In this document: positions 42,806-53,169 of the stretch, piece by piece
How the letters are laid out: every line of letters begins with the position of its first letter
How positions within the stretch are numbered: the stretch's first letter is position 1
Source of the DNA: Yanghanlia caeni
Lineage (GTDB): Bacteria > Pseudomonadota > Gammaproteobacteria > Burkholderiales > Burkholderiaceae_B
Assembly: GCA_030733815.1 (NCBI GenBank)
Contig: JAUZQE010000007.1
Coordinates: forward strand, 1-64,000
DNA length: 64,000 bases
Reading direction: 5' to 3'
The notes under the pieces: model-generated
Told to the model about the DNA's origin: nothing
Databases searched by the model: none
Seen by the model: only the letters and a program-made list of their open reading frames with translations
Translations under genes and position numbers: made by a program

Positions 42806-44785
42806 TCAATAAACGCCCGAGAACTGCTTGAGAACATCGGGATTCTCGAGGGTGGACGTATCCTGGTCGATGTCCCGGCCCTCGGCCACGAGACGCAACA
42901 GACGCCGCATGATCTTGCCCGAACGCGTTTTTGGCAGGCTGTTGCCGAAGCGGATATCACGCGGCTTGGCGATCGGCCCCACCTGCTGGGCCACCCAGTC
43001 GCGCAGCTGGTTGGCGATCTTCTGGGCCTCTTCGCCCGTGGGCGCCGCCTGCTTGAGCATGATGAACGCGACGACCGCCTCGCCCGTAGTGGCATCGGGA
43101 CGCCCCACGATCGCGGCTTCGGCCACGAGCTCGTGCGCCACCAGCGCCGACTCGATCTCGGTGCCGCCCAGGCGGTGCCCGGATACGCTCAGCACGTCGT
43201 CGGTGCGGCCCAGAATCCAGAAGTAGCCGTCTTCGTCGCGCTGGGCGTTGTCGCCGGCCAGATACATGCCCTTGAGCTCGCTGGGGAAATAGCTGGTCTT
43301 GTACCGGTTTTCGTCGCCCCATACCGCACGGATCATGGACGGCCAGGGGCGCCTGATGACCAGCAGCCCGCCGGCACCGGGCGGCAGCTCGTTACCCGAC
43401 TCGTCGACCACTGCGGCGTCGACACCGGGCAGCGGCAGCGTGCAGGAACCGGGCTTGAGGGGCGTGGCACCCGGCAGTGGCGCAAGAATATGCCCGCCGG
43501 TTTCGGTCTGCCACCACGTGTCGACCACGGGGCAGCGCGAACGGCCCACGTTCTCGAAGTACCAGACCCACGCCTCGGGGTTGATGGGTTCGCCCACCGA
43601 ACCGAGCAGTCGCAGACTGGACAGGTCGTAGTGGCGCGGATGGTGGTCGGGGTTCTGTTCCGACGCCTTGATGAGCGAGCGGATTGCCGTGGGCGCCGTA
43701 TAGAAAATGGTGACCTTGTGACGCTGGATCATCTCCCAGAAGCGACCCGCATTCGGATACGTGGGAATGCCTTCGAAGACGATCTGGGTGAGCCCGGCAG
43801 CGAGTGAGCCGTAGGTGATGTAGGTGTGGCCGGTGACCCAGCCGACGTCGGCCGTGCACCAGAAGATGTCGTCGGGTTTGGCGTCGAACACCCAGTTGGT
43901 GGTGAGCTTCGCCCACAGCAGGTAACCGCCCGAGGAATGCTGAACGCCCTTGGGCTTGCCGGTGGAACCCGAGGTGTACAGCACGAACAGCGGATGCTCG
44001 GCACCCACGTATTCGGGCGTGCATTCTTCGGGCTGGCCTTCTTCGATATCGTGCAGCCAGACATCGCGGTCGTCGTTCCAGGTGATGTCGGAACCCGCGC
44101 GCTTGTACACGACGATCTTCTCGACGATATCGCCGCCTTCGTAGCTGAGCGCCTCGTCAACCGCCGACTTGAGCGGAATCTGACGGCCCCCGCGCAGCTG
44201 GGCGTCGGCCGTGAACACCAGGCGCGCACCCACGTCGACCACGCGCTGATGCAGGCTGCGTGCAGAAAAGCCGCCGAAGACCACCGAATGGGTCAGACCG
44301 AGACGTGCGCAGGCCTGCATGATTGCAACGGCCTCGATGGACATCGGGAGATACAGTATGGCGCGGTCGCCCTTGCCATAGCCCATGGCGCGGATGCCGT
44401 TGGCAATGCGGCACACGCGGGCATGCAGCTGACGATAGGTGACCGTTTCCACCTTGCCGTCGTCGGCCTCGAAGATCAGGGCAACCTTGTCGGCATTCCC
44501 GTTCTGCAGATGCACATCGAGACAGTTCTCGGAGACGTTGAGTTCCCCGTCTTCGAACCACGTGTAAAACGGTGCGTTGGACTCGTCGAGCACCTTGGTG
44601 AAAGGCTTGTGCCAGACCAGTTCCGATTCGGCCATACGCCGCCAGAAACCTTCCGGGTCCTGGTTGGCCTCGTCGGCAAGCGCCCGGTACTGCTCCATGC
44701 CGGAAATTCGCGCATTCGCGGCAAACTCGTCGAAGGGCCCGAAAACCCGTTCTTCGACCAGCATGGTGTTAATGGTAGACGACAT
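42806..44785 (-). CDS. acs: Acetyl-CoA synthetase (acetate-CoA ligase)
   Basis: A 659-residue ANL-superfamily enzyme making acetyl-CoA from acetate, ATP and CoA. It carries the P-loop [11 protein letters not shown], the WWQTETGG acetate-pocket motif, and the C-terminal TRSGKIMRR whose lysine is the acetylation site that controls activity. The ATG at 44785 has GGAGGAG directly upstream. A frame reaching 44809 is longer by eight residues. It lies downstream of, and in the same direction as, the second liv-type importer. Confidence 0.96.
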   Translation of the reverse strand: MSSTINTMLVEERVFGPFDEFAANARISGMEQYRALADEANQDPEGFWRRMAESELVWHKPFTKVLDESNAPFYTWFEDGELNVSENCLDVHLQNGNADKVALIFEADDGKVETVTYRQLHARVCRIANGIRAMGYGKGDRAILYLPMSIEAVAIMQACARLGLTHSVVFGGFSARSLHQRVVDVGARLVFTADAQLRGGRQIPLKSAVDEALSYEGGDIVEKIVVYKRAGSDITWNDDRDVWLHDIEEGQPEECTPEYVGAEHPLFVLYTSGSTGKPKGVQHSSGGYLLWAKLTTNWVFDAKPDDIFWCTADVGWVTGHTYITYGSLAAGLTQIVFEGIPTYPNAGRFWEMIQRHKVTIFYTAPTAIRSLIKASEQNPDHHPRHYDLSSLRLLGSVGEPINPEAWVWYFENVGRSRCPVVDTWWQTETGGHILAPLPGATPLKPGSCTLPLPGVDAAVVDESGNELPPGAGGLLVIRRPWPSMIRAVWGDENRYKTSYFPSELKGMYLAGDNAQRDEDGYFWILGRTDDVLSVSGHRLGGTEIESALVAHELVAEAAIVGRPDATTGEAVVAFIMLKQAAPTGEEAQKIANQLRDWVAQQVGPIAKPRDIRFGNSLPKTRSGKIMRRLLRLVAEGRDIDQDTSTLENPDVLKQFSGVY

Positions 44786-44877
44786 TACTGCTCCTCCAAT
44801 GATTCCCATCGCCGCAAGCGGCGATCTCCATCGCTATATTAGAAAGGGCGTTGGCGACGCCTGATGATATGGGTGTG

Positions 44878-44903
44878 CGACCCCGCCCTGAATGACGGGG
44901 TCG
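44878..44903 (-). terminator. Hairpin after the second LivF-like gene
   Basis: CGACCCCG and CGGGGTCG (8-bp arms, 10-base loop) lie 9-34 bp past the LivF stop on the minus strand. No T tract, so it may be a weak or Rho-dependent end before acs. Confidence 0.45.
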
Positions 44904-44911
44904 CATGCGGA

Positions 44912-45616
44912 TCAGGCCGCCGTACCCATATAGCGGTTCAGGATATCGGGCCGCGACCTCAGTTCGTCGCTGGTGCCGCTGAACACGATGTGACCGGTGT
45001 TCAGCATGTAGGCCCGGCTCGCCATTGACAGCACGGCATTGACGTTCTGCTCGACCACGATGACGGTGCGCCCTTCTTCGGCCAGCTGGCGGCACACCAC
45101 CATGAGGTCACGCACGATGATCGGCGCCAGCCCTTCAAAGGGCTCGTCGAGCAGGATCAGGCGCGCATCGCGAATCATGGCCCGGGCGATTGCGATCATC
45201 TGCTGTTCGCCCCCCGAAAGCTCCCTTCCCTTATTGGTACGCCGTTCGTCGAGCCGCGGGAACGTGGCATAAATGCGCTCGAACGACATGGGGTTGGGTG
45301 CCGTCATTGCCGCGAGCTCGAGGTTTTCGTGCACTGTGATGCCGCCGATGATGCGGCGTTCCTCGGGCACGAGCTGCAAACCTTCCCGGGCAATCATGTG
45401 CGTGGGCATGTTGTGGATTTCTTTGCCGTTGAACGTGATGGTTCCCGACTTGGGCTGCAACGCACCGGCAATGGTCTTGAGCAAGGTGGACTTGCCTGCA
45501 CCGTTTCTACCCAGCAATGCGACCACTTCGTTCTCGTTCACGTGCATCGACACGTCGAACAGAATGTGGGAGTCGCCATAGAACGTGTTCACGTTCTTTA
45601 CATCAAGCAAAGTCAT
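44912..45616 (-). CDS. Branched-chain-type ABC transporter ATPase, LivF-like (second importer)
   Basis: A 234-residue ATPase with Walker A GRNGAGKST, signature LSGGEQQM and Walker B LILLDEP, then EGLAPIIV as in LivF. The ATG overlaps the fused permease-ATPase stop by four bases. It is the last gene of the second importer. Ligand unknown. Confidence 0.92.
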   Translation of the reverse strand: MTLLDVKNVNTFYGDSHILFDVSMHVNENEVVALLGRNGAGKSTLLKTIAGALQPKSGTITFNGKEIHNMPTHMIAREGLQLVPEERRIIGGITVHENLELAAMTAPNPMSFERIYATFPRLDERRTNKGRELSGGEQQMIAIARAMIRDARLILLDEPFEGLAPIIVRDLMVVCRQLAEEGRTVIVVEQNVNAVLSMASRAYMLNTGHIVFSGTSDELRSRPDILNRYMGTAA

Positions 45617-47520
45617 TCGTTGTCCTCCGTGCCGCCCAGATACGCATCCTGGACTGCCTTGCTGTTGCGGATTTCGTCGGGCGTGCCTTCGGCAAGGAAG
45701 TTGCCGTCGTACAGAACCGTCATGCGGTCGGCAAGCTCGAACATGGCGTCCATGTCGTGCTCGACGATGAGCACGGTGCGGCCCTTGCGGATGTTCTTGA
45801 GCAGGGCCACCGTCTGAACGCGCTCTTCGGGGCTCATGCCGGCCAGCGGTTCGTCGAGCAGCAGCACGTTGGCACCGGTTGCAAGGGCCAGGCCGATTTC
45901 CACGCGCCGCTTTTCACCATACGAAAGCTCGTGGATGGGCGTATGAATGCGGTGGGTCAGCTCGACGAGGTCGAGCACCGCCAGCACCTGGTTGTGCGCC
46001 CCCTTGACCGAATCAACCGACTTGAGCGCATCGAGCTTGAACGGGCCGCGCTTGTGCCCCAGCACCGACATCAGGATGTTCTGATACACGGTAAGCTGGT
46101 CGAACAATGTGTTGACCTGATAGCTCTTGCTCATGCCCATCTGGCAGACCTTGGTGACGCCCAGGCCGGTGATGTCTTGCCCGCGCAGATATACCCGGCC
46201 GTGCGTCGGCTGGATCTCGCCCGCCAACATGCGGAAGAATGTCGACTTGCCGGCACCGTTGGGCCCGATCAGACCGCGCAGTTCGCCTTCCTGGATGGAA
46301 ATGGACACGCCCTTGACCGCCTTGAGACCGCCATAGTGCTTGGCGATGTTGTCGGCGCGCAGGATCGGCTGACCCTCGGCCAGTGGCGGGGCCTCGCGCA
46401 TGACCAGTGCGCTGGCCGAAACGCCGCTGCGCACGTGGGTGTTGGCCTGAGGCTCACCAACGGCCACCGCAACGCGACGTGCACGGCGGCGCTTGGCCCA
46501 GGCGATGCCCTCGCCCACGATGCCGCGACGGAAAACCGTGACCAGCACCACGAACACGATACCCAGGATCAGGCGCCAGTACGGACCGACGGCGTCGACA
46601 AACTGCAGCACTTCGTACAGGTACAGCCAGATCAGCGCGCCAACCAGAGGGCCGAAGAGCGTGCCCGCACCACCCATCACGGTCTGGATGACCAGTTCGG
46701 CGGAGGTGTGCAGGTTGAACGCATCGGGCGGCATGTAACCCTGGAACATGCCCAGCAGGCCGCCGGCCAGGCCACCATACGCGGCGGCGATGACGAATAC
46801 GGCAAGCTTGTAGCGCTGGATGGTGTGGCCCACGGCCATGGCGCGCTCGGGATTTTCGCGAATGGCGGTAAGAATGACGCCGAACGGTGACAGCGAGATG
46901 CGCCGCGCCACCACGAAGCCCAGGAAGAACAGCACGGCCAGGAACGTGTACATCGGCCAGCCAAAGCCCACGTTCACCGAGAAGAAGCCGAGATCCACCA
47001 CGGCCTCGGGAATGCCCGGAATGCCGTTCTCGCCGCCCGTCCAGTCGCGCAACGGGCCGAATTCGAGGAAGTAGATCATCTCCGCGAAGGCCAGCGTACT
47101 CATCGCAAAGTAAATGCCGCTACGCCGCAGCGTGAGGTACCCGATTATGAGGCCCAATATGGAAGCCCCGATGATCGAAAACACCAGCGCGATGAGCATG
47201 TTGTCGACGATGCCCGTGGTGAGCAGATACGCCGTGATAAAACTGCCGGTGCCGTAGAACGCGGCCTGGCCGAATGAAAGCAGACCCGTATAGCCGAACA
47301 GCAGGTCGAAACCCAGGCCGAACAGGCCCCAGATGAGCACCCGGCTGAGCAGGTCGGGACCCGCGCCGACAACCGGCGCGACGTAGGGCGCCACGATGAG
47401 GATGACCGCAGCAATGAGCAGCACCCCGTAGCGCTGGCGCAATGCACTGCCCTGGGGATCGGCCACCACCCCCACCGGCACCTGCGCGCCCTGAATGACG
47501 GATTCGTTGGACTGGCTCAT
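45613..47520 (-). CDS. Fused LivM permease-LivG ATPase
   Basis: A 635-residue fusion. Residues about 30-340 form a LivM-type permease (FGYTGLLSFGQAAFYG, REISLSPFGVILTAIRENPERA type loops). A linker of about 30 residues then leads to an ABC ATPase (375-635) with Walker A GPNGAGKST, signature LSYGEKRR, Walker B LLLDEP and the LAGMSPEER LivG tail. Two subunits usually encoded by separate genes are joined, unlike the first importer where LivH and LivM are fused. Four-base overlaps join it to both neighbours. Confidence 0.92.
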   Translation of the reverse strand: MSQSNESVIQGAQVPVGVVADPQGSALRQRYGVLLIAAVILIVAPYVAPVVGAGPDLLSRVLIWGLFGLGFDLLFGYTGLLSFGQAAFYGTGSFITAYLLTTGIVDNMLIALVFSIIGASILGLIIGYLTLRRSGIYFAMSTLAFAEMIYFLEFGPLRDWTGGENGIPGIPEAVVDLGFFSVNVGFGWPMYTFLAVLFFLGFVVARRISLSPFGVILTAIRENPERAMAVGHTIQRYKLAVFVIAAAYGGLAGGLLGMFQGYMPPDAFNLHTSAELVIQTVMGGAGTLFGPLVGALIWLYLYEVLQFVDAVGPYWRLILGIVFVVLVTVFRRGIVGEGIAWAKRRRARRVAVAVGEPQANTHVRSGVSASALVMREAPPLAEGQPILRADNIAKHYGGLKAVKGVSISIQEGELRGLIGPNGAGKSTFFRMLAGEIQPTHGRVYLRGQDITGLGVTKVCQMGMSKSYQVNTLFDQLTVYQNILMSVLGHKRGPFKLDALKSVDSVKGAHNQVLAVLDLVELTHRIHTPIHELSYGEKRRVEIGLALATGANVLLLDEPLAGMSPEERVQTVALLKNIRKGRTVLIVEHDMDAMFELADRMTVLYDGNFLAEGTPDEIRNSKAVQDAYLGGTEDNE

Positions 47521-48392
47521 GCTCTACCCTCCACACCCATAAGACCCTGCGGGCGGAAAATCAGGATCAGCGCCATGGCTGCAAACAGCATGACGTCTGA
47601 ATACACCGGATTGAACAACGACGTGAGGCTCAGGATCTGGCCCGCGATCAGCCCCCCGAGAATCGCACCCGGGAAGGAGCCCACGCCCCCCAGTACCACA
47701 ACAACGAACGACTGGATCAGCACGCGGAAACCCATGTCGGGCACGATCGACACCATGGGGCCGTAGATCATTCCGGCAAAGCCGGCGGCCGCGGCACCGA
47801 TGCCAAACACCAGCATGAAGTAGCGCTGCACGTTGATGCCCAGCATGCGCACCATGAGCGCGTCTTCAATGCCCGAACGGATGATGAGACCCAGACGTGT
47901 TCTGTAAAGCACATACCAGCAGGCAAAGAGCACCGAGGCGGCGATCGCCATGATTTCGAGGCGATACGTCGGGTAAGTCATGAAGCCCATGTTGACCACG
48001 CCCTCGCCCCACGACGGCAGCGGTACCCGCTGACCGACGCCGCCATAAATGCCGCGGACGATCTCGACGAGCACAATACTGATACCGAAGGTGACCAGTA
48101 TCTGATCTTCATGTGGTCTGTTGTAGAACCTTTGTATCAACCCCCGTTCCATGACGAGCCCCACGATCAGGGACACCACTGCTGCCCCGATGAGGCTGAG
48201 TACAAAGGATTCGGTGGCCACGAAGAGTGAGAACCCTGCGTAGGCGCCAACTACGAACAACGCGCCGTGCGCGAAATTGATCACCCCCAATGTGCCGTAG
48301 ATGATGGTCAGCCCGGTCGCGATGAGCGCGAGCAGCACCCCCAGCGCCAGGCCGTTGAAAACTTGCGACATAAATAGGCTCATGCTAGGCAT
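47517..48392 (-). CDS. Branched-chain-type ABC transporter permease, LivH-like
   Basis: A 291-residue permease with about eight membrane helices and LivH motifs: GLTIIYGTLGVINFAHG near the N terminus and VVVVLGGVGSFPGA near the C terminus. The ATG at 48392 has a G-rich ribosome site. An ATG at 48383 is also possible. It overlaps the LivM-LivG gene by four bases, and lies 212 bp after the receptor gene. Confidence 0.92.
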   Translation of the reverse strand: MPSMSLFMSQVFNGLALGVLLALIATGLTIIYGTLGVINFAHGALFVVGAYAGFSLFVATESFVLSLIGAAVVSLIVGLVMERGLIQRFYNRPHEDQILVTFGISIVLVEIVRGIYGGVGQRVPLPSWGEGVVNMGFMTYPTYRLEIMAIAASVLFACWYVLYRTRLGLIIRSGIEDALMVRMLGINVQRYFMLVFGIGAAAAGFAGMIYGPMVSIVPDMGFRVLIQSFVVVVLGGVGSFPGAILGGLIAGQILSLTSLFNPVYSDVMLFAAMALILIFRPQGLMGVEGRA

Positions 48393-48604
48393 GCCCGCCC
48401 CCCTTATTGCCTGTTGGATCGAATGTGATTCAGGAAGCCATAGGCTTCAGAATATGCCGTGTGATCCGGCCCGGAACTGCACACGTGAACCGCCCGGCCC
48501 CGCGTATGCCGCAGCCGTCTTGCGGTACGCCGACCGCAAGACGTGCCCCGGACACGGGGGTGGGCAGCCCGGGCGCGTGCTGCACCGGGCCCCCTTTGAG
48601 GTGA

Positions 48605-49972
48605 TCAGGCCGCGGGATCCATCTTGCAGCCAGCGTAGCCAATGGGTGGCAGCGTTTCGAGGCCATTGGCCACCGCCACCACGTCGACCAGGTCATCCTT
48701 GTTCTGGATTTCCGACGGCTTCTTGCCGCGCACGATGGCGAAGTCGGCGACGCCGTCGTGGTCTTCGGCACGGAAGTAGACTTCACCGCCCATGGAGTAC
48801 GGGCGCTTGTGGTTGATGCCGTCTTCCAAGGCCTCGACCACTGCCGGCGGATAGAACGTGCCGGCACGCTCGACGGCGTCGGCCCACAGCAACATGATCA
48901 TGTAGGCGTTGTGCTCGGGGTCGCGAGGAATCGCGTTGTATTTTTCCTTGTAGGCTTCAACGAAATCCTTGCCGACCTCGTTCTTCATGCCCTCGGTCCA
49001 CCAGAACACCATGGTGCCGAGCACACCTTCCATGATTTCGGGGCCGACTTCTTCCAGCATGTAGGCCGGCAGGTACGGCACGCACATCTTCATGTTCTTG
49101 AGCACGCCGAATTCGTAGGCCTGCTTGGCGGAGTTGACCGCGTCAGCGCCGTAGTCGTGGTTGATGAGAATGTCGGCACCGCTATTGGCAATGTTCAGCA
49201 TCCAGGAGCTGAAATCGGTGGCACCCAGCGGGTGAATCTGCGGGTTGTCGATCGTGGTCCACCCCTGCTCTTCGGTGAACTGCTTCATGTAGTGGTGGAT
49301 CGAGTGCCCGTAGTTGTAGTCGGGAACCAGGTGAATGGCCTTGATGTTCTTGCCGTATTCCTTCGCAAGAATGGGCGCAATGGCCTTGGAAGCGGTGTAG
49401 GCGTGGTGGCACAGACGGAAGCCGTAGCGGCGGCAGTCTTTGCCGGTGGTGTCACTGGAGCCACTGATGACCGGGAAGTAGAGCGTCTTGGCACGCTCGC
49501 ACGTGTTCTGCAGGGCAATGGCCACCGAGCTGCTGACGCTGCCGGCGATCATCATGGCCTTGTCCTGGCGAATGAAGCGGGTTGCTGCCTGCACGGCGCT
49601 GTTGGGCTTGGTTTCGGCGTCGCCCACGGCCAGCACGACCTTCTTGCCCAGAATGCCCTGCTTGGTGAGCGGTGATACCTTCTTCACGCGCGGGTCACCC
49701 TTGTTGAGCATTTCGGCCGCCAGCTCGAAGCCGCGGCGCTGACCGGCGCCTTCAGCCGAATAGGGCCCTGTAAGATCAAGCGTGAGGCCGGCAACCACGG
49801 TGTCGCCGGAGACACCGGCAGGGTAGTTGCCCAGCGCCGGATATTCTTTCTGTTGAGCCCAGGCGCTGTTGAGGACTGTGGGAAGCGCCAGCCCGCCGGC
49901 AACGCCGGCAGCGGTTTTCATGAATGTGCGACGACCTTCGGAACCACTGTGCACTACTTGAGTCTTCTTCAC
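48605..49972 (-). CDS. Periplasmic receptor of the second liv-type importer, Tat-exported
   Basis: A 455-residue type-I periplasmic receptor. The N terminus has a twin-arginine signal (GRRTFMK, then a hydrophobic AAGVAGGLALP stretch, cleavage near AWAQ), which is unusual for LivJ-like proteins. The GTG at 49972 with AGGAG at 49980-49984 (complement) was chosen because the frame upstream to 50107 has no family content. The mature domain resembles UrtA/AmiC-like receptors rather than LivJ. Ligand unknown. Urea, amides and short acids are candidates. Confidence 0.85.
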   Translation of the reverse strand: MKKTQVVHSGSEGRRTFMKTAAGVAGGLALPTVLNSAWAQQKEYPALGNYPAGVSGDTVVAGLTLDLTGPYSAEGAGQRRGFELAAEMLNKGDPRVKKVSPLTKQGILGKKVVLAVGDAETKPNSAVQAATRFIRQDKAMMIAGSVSSSVAIALQNTCERAKTLYFPVISGSSDTTGKDCRRYGFRLCHHAYTASKAIAPILAKEYGKNIKAIHLVPDYNYGHSIHHYMKQFTEEQGWTTIDNPQIHPLGATDFSSWMLNIANSGADILINHDYGADAVNSAKQAYEFGVLKNMKMCVPYLPAYMLEEVGPEIMEGVLGTMVFWWTEGMKNEVGKDFVEAYKEKYNAIPRDPEHNAYMIMLLWADAVERAGTFYPPAVVEALEDGINHKRPYSMGGEVYFRAEDHDGVADFAIVRGKKPSEIQNKDDLVDVVAVANGLETLPPIGYAGCKMDPAA

Positions 49973-50405
49973 TGTATGTCTCCTTGGGATACCACCCGTA
50001 GTTGTCAGTCGGATACGTTCACTTGCCACGTGACAATGCCTTCCCGACAGTGGGAATGAATTGTTGTGGAGGGAACGGGGACCCGGCTGGATAGATGCCG
50101 CAGTCAAACAGGATGCCGACGGTATCGGCTAGAGCTGCTACTGTTTCAAATTGTGTTGCAGTGCAGCCTGGTTCGCAGATTAGCAAAAAGGCGTGCCATG
50201 CCACTATCGTGAAACAGACATTAACTACCTCGATTCGGACTTAGCGCCGCAAATCAGGGGTAAACCAGTAGCAGTTTCAGGCAAGTTTCAGTGGTTTTTC
50301 AGGGAGATCAGTGCAGAAAAAGCACCGAATACAGAGTGTAACAGAAGCGGCGCCCGCACCTGCCAGGGCGCACGGAAGGGCCTTCAGACCCTTCCGGAGC
50401 CACCT
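49973..50405. other. 433-bp intergenic region between the receptor gene and pstB
   Basis: It contains the receptor ribosome site (49980-49984) and, near pstB, a CGGAAGGG/CCCTTCCG hairpin (50373-50396) without a T tract that may end the pst transcript. No phoU gene is present in the gap. No other gene or repeat was seen. Confidence 0.6.
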
Positions 50406-51182
50406 TCAACCGAAGCGTCCCGTGATGTAGTCTTCGGTTTCCTTGCGGGCGGGCTTCACGAAGATCTGGTCGGTTTCGCCGTATTCCATGAGTTCGCCCA
50501 AATACATGTAGGCCGTGTAGTCGGAGCAGCGGGCGGCCTGTTGCATGTTGTGGGTAACGATCACAACCGTGTAGTCGGATTTCAGCTCGGCGATCAGCTC
50601 TTCGATTTTTGCGGTGGAGATGGGATCGAGTGCCGAGCAGGGTTCGTCGAGCAGGAGCACTTCGGGCTTGATGGCCACGCCCCGGGCGATGCACAGGCGC
50701 TGCTGCTGACCGCCCGACAGGCCGTTACCGCTTTGGTTGAGCTTGTCCTTCACCTCATTCCACAGGGCGGCCTTACTGAGCGCCCACTCGACCCGCTCAT
50801 CCATCTCGGCCTTGCTCAGGCGCTCGAACAGGCGCACACCAAAGGCTACGTTGTCGTAGATGCTCATGGGAAACGGCGTGGGCTTCTGGAACACCATGCC
50901 GATCTTGGCGCGAATGAGCGAAATATCGACCTTCGATGCCAGTACGTCCTCGCCATCGAGCAGAATCTGCCCCTCGGCACGCTGCCCGGGGTAAAGCTCG
51001 AACATGCGATTGAAGGTGCGCAGCAGCGTGGACTTGCCGCAGCCCGAAGGGCCGATGAATGCCGTCACCTTGTTCTTGTGGATCGACATGCTCACGTTCT
51101 TGATCGCGTGAAAGTTGCCGTAGTAGAAGTTCAGGTTACGGACATCGAGCTTGACGGGATCGGCGGATACGGAAGTAGTCAT
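50406..51182 (-). CDS. pstB: Phosphate ABC transporter ATPase
   Basis: A 258-residue ATPase of the high-affinity phosphate importer. It has Walker [10 protein letters not shown], signature LSGGQQQRL and Walker B LLLDEP with the PstB-specific CSALDPIST. The ATG at 51182 is family-consistent. A frame to 51215 adds Arg-rich residues. It is last in the pstSCAB order. The usual following gene phoU is absent. Confidence 0.96.
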   Translation of the reverse strand: MTTSVSADPVKLDVRNLNFYYGNFHAIKNVSMSIHKNKVTAFIGPSGCGKSTLLRTFNRMFELYPGQRAEGQILLDGEDVLASKVDISLIRAKIGMVFQKPTPFPMSIYDNVAFGVRLFERLSKAEMDERVEWALSKAALWNEVKDKLNQSGNGLSGGQQQRLCIARGVAIKPEVLLLDEPCSALDPISTAKIEELIAELKSDYTVVIVTHNMQQAARCSDYTAYMYLGELMEYGETDQIFVKPARKETEDYITGRFG

Positions 51183-51218
51183 TTCAGGAGTTTCCGGGCG
51201 GCGGCGCCGCCTCAAGGG

Positions 51219-52082
51219 CTATTTGTTGCGAAAGAGGCTGCGGGCAAGAATATTGATGCCCAGCACCAGAAGCGTGATCAGCACGGCGCCGGCCCAGGCC
51301 AGGCGGTTCCAGTCTTCGAAGGGGCTCGCAGCGTACTGGAAGATCACCACGGGCAGGTTCGCGATGGGTGCGTTCATGTTGAACGACAGGAACTGGTTGT
51401 TCAGTGCCGTGAAAAGCAGCGGCGCGGTTTCACCGGAAATGCGGGCCACCGCCAGCAGCACGCCGGTGATCATGCCCGAGCGTGCGGCCCGATAGCAGAT
51501 CAGGGTGATGATGCGCCACTTCGGGCAGCCGAGGGCCGCTGCGGCCTCGCGCAGGCTGTTGGGCACCAGCATGAGCATGTTGTCGGTGGAACGTACCACC
51601 ACGGGTACCACGATAATCGCGAGCGCCAATGCCCCGGCCCACCCCGAATAGTGTTCGACCTGCGCCACGTACACCGCATAGATGAAGAGGCCGATCACGA
51701 TCGACGGCGCCGACAGCAGCACGTCATTCAGAAAGCGCGTGGCGGGGGCGAGCCAGCCGCGATTGCCGTATTCGGCCAGATAGGTGCCGGCCAGCACCCC
51801 GACCGGCGTACCGATGAGCGTGGCCACTGCGGCCATCAGCACACTGCCCACGATCGCGTTCAGCAGGCCACCATCGGCGCCGGGGGGTGGGGTGGGCTGG
51901 GTGAGCAGTGAAAACGACAGGGCCGAGGCACCCTTGGTAAGCAGCGTGATGATGATCCAGAACAGCCAGAACAGGCCGAAGGCCACGGCCGCACCCGACA
52001 GCGTGAGCATCACCCGGTTGACGATCTGCCTGCGCCGGTACACGCGATTGGAAAGACTGACGACGGAATCGGAATCAAACAT
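51219..52082 (-). CDS. pstA: Phosphate ABC transporter permease PstA
   Basis: A 287-residue permease with six membrane helices and the EAA loop LREAAAALGCPKWRII. It pairs with PstC in the phosphate channel. It lies 15 bp after pstC and 36 bp before pstB, so it is co-transcribed. Confidence 0.95.
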   Translation of the reverse strand: MFDSDSVVSLSNRVYRRRQIVNRVMLTLSGAAVAFGLFWLFWIIITLLTKGASALSFSLLTQPTPPPGADGGLLNAIVGSVLMAAVATLIGTPVGVLAGTYLAEYGNRGWLAPATRFLNDVLLSAPSIVIGLFIYAVYVAQVEHYSGWAGALALAIIVVPVVVRSTDNMLMLVPNSLREAAAALGCPKWRIITLICYRAARSGMITGVLLAVARISGETAPLLFTALNNQFLSFNMNAPIANLPVVIFQYAASPFEDWNRLAWAGAVLITLLVLGINILARSLFRNK

Positions 52083-52097
52083 GATGATGGCCCCCGC

Positions 52098-53036
52098 TCA
52101 ATGCGAGGTTCCTTCGGATTTGGACAGGCGCAGCAGCAGGATCTTGGAGAGCGCCAGCACGATGGTGGTGATCAGGAACAGGATCAGCCCCAGCTCGAGC
52201 AAGGCGGACTTCTGCATGCCTCCGGCCTCGTTGAATTCGTTGGCCAGGGCCGAGGCAATGGAATTCGATGGCGCGAACACGGATTCGGGCAGGTTGAACG
52301 AGTTGCCGATCACGAACGTGACGGCCATGGTTTCGCCCAGGGCACGCCCCAGCCCGAGCATGATGCCGCCGATCACACCACTCTTGGTATAGGGCAGAAC
52401 CACCTTCCATACCACTTCCCAGGTCGTGCTGCCCAGGCCATAGGCCGATTCCTTGAGCATCGGCGGCACGACCTCGAACACGTCGCGCATCACGGCCGCG
52501 ATGAAGGGAATGATCATGATCGACAGAATGAGCCCGGCGGTAAAGACGCCAATGCCGAACGGCGGGCCGCCGAATATCTGGCCGAGCACGGGCACCCCGT
52601 CGAAGACATCGATGATGTGCGGCTGCACGTACTGCTGGAACAGCGGCACGAATACGAACAGCCCCCACATGCCGTAGATGATGGAGGGAATGGCCGCCAG
52701 CATCTCGATGGCAGTACCCAGTGGCCGCCGCAGCCAGACGGGCGACAGCTCGGTGAGGAACATGGCGATGCCAAACGACACCGGCACGGCAACGATGAGC
52801 GCGATGATCGAGGTCAGCAGCGTGCCGGTGATCGGCACCAGCGCCCCATAAACATTGCGCACCGGATCCCAATCGTTCGTCCACAGAAAACTGAGTCCGT
52901 ATTCGGAGAGGGATTCACGGCTGCCCCAGATGAGCGACAGCATGATCCCGGCGAGCAGAATGAACACCAGGAACGCAAAGGTGCGCGTCAGGTTTTTAAA
53001 CAGCAGGTCCATCAGCGCGTTGGATTGACTCTTCAT
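52098..53036 (-). CDS. pstC: Phosphate ABC transporter permease PstC
   Basis: A 312-residue permease with six to seven membrane helices and the EAA loop [22 protein letters not shown]. The long periplasmic loop after helix 1 ([17 protein letters not shown]) is typical of PstC. It lies 133 bp after pstS, enough room for an mRNA processing or attenuation site that often separates pstS from the rest. Confidence 0.95.
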   Translation of the reverse strand: MKSQSNALMDLLFKNLTRTFAFLVFILLAGIMLSLIWGSRESLSEYGLSFLWTNDWDPVRNVYGALVPITGTLLTSIIALIVAVPVSFGIAMFLTELSPVWLRRPLGTAIEMLAAIPSIIYGMWGLFVFVPLFQQYVQPHIIDVFDGVPVLGQIFGGPPFGIGVFTAGLILSIMIIPFIAAVMRDVFEVVPPMLKESAYGLGSTTWEVVWKVVLPYTKSGVIGGIMLGLGRALGETMAVTFVIGNSFNLPESVFAPSNSIASALANEFNEAGGMQKSALLELGLILFLITTIVLALSKILLLRLSKSEGTSH

Positions 53037-53169
53037 GACAGGGGCTTGGGCGTTACACCGGTGGCAGAGCGGTACGACAAGGGAATTTCATGGAAACAGG
53101 ACGGCCCGCACGCATGCAGTGCCGCCCCACTTACCCAACACGGGGGCTGGCCGGCCCCCGATTTTACTG

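Noticed and set aside
50193-51911. 572-residue plus-strand frame opposite pstB and pstA
   Set aside because: Shadow of the pst genes with low-complexity composition and no motif.
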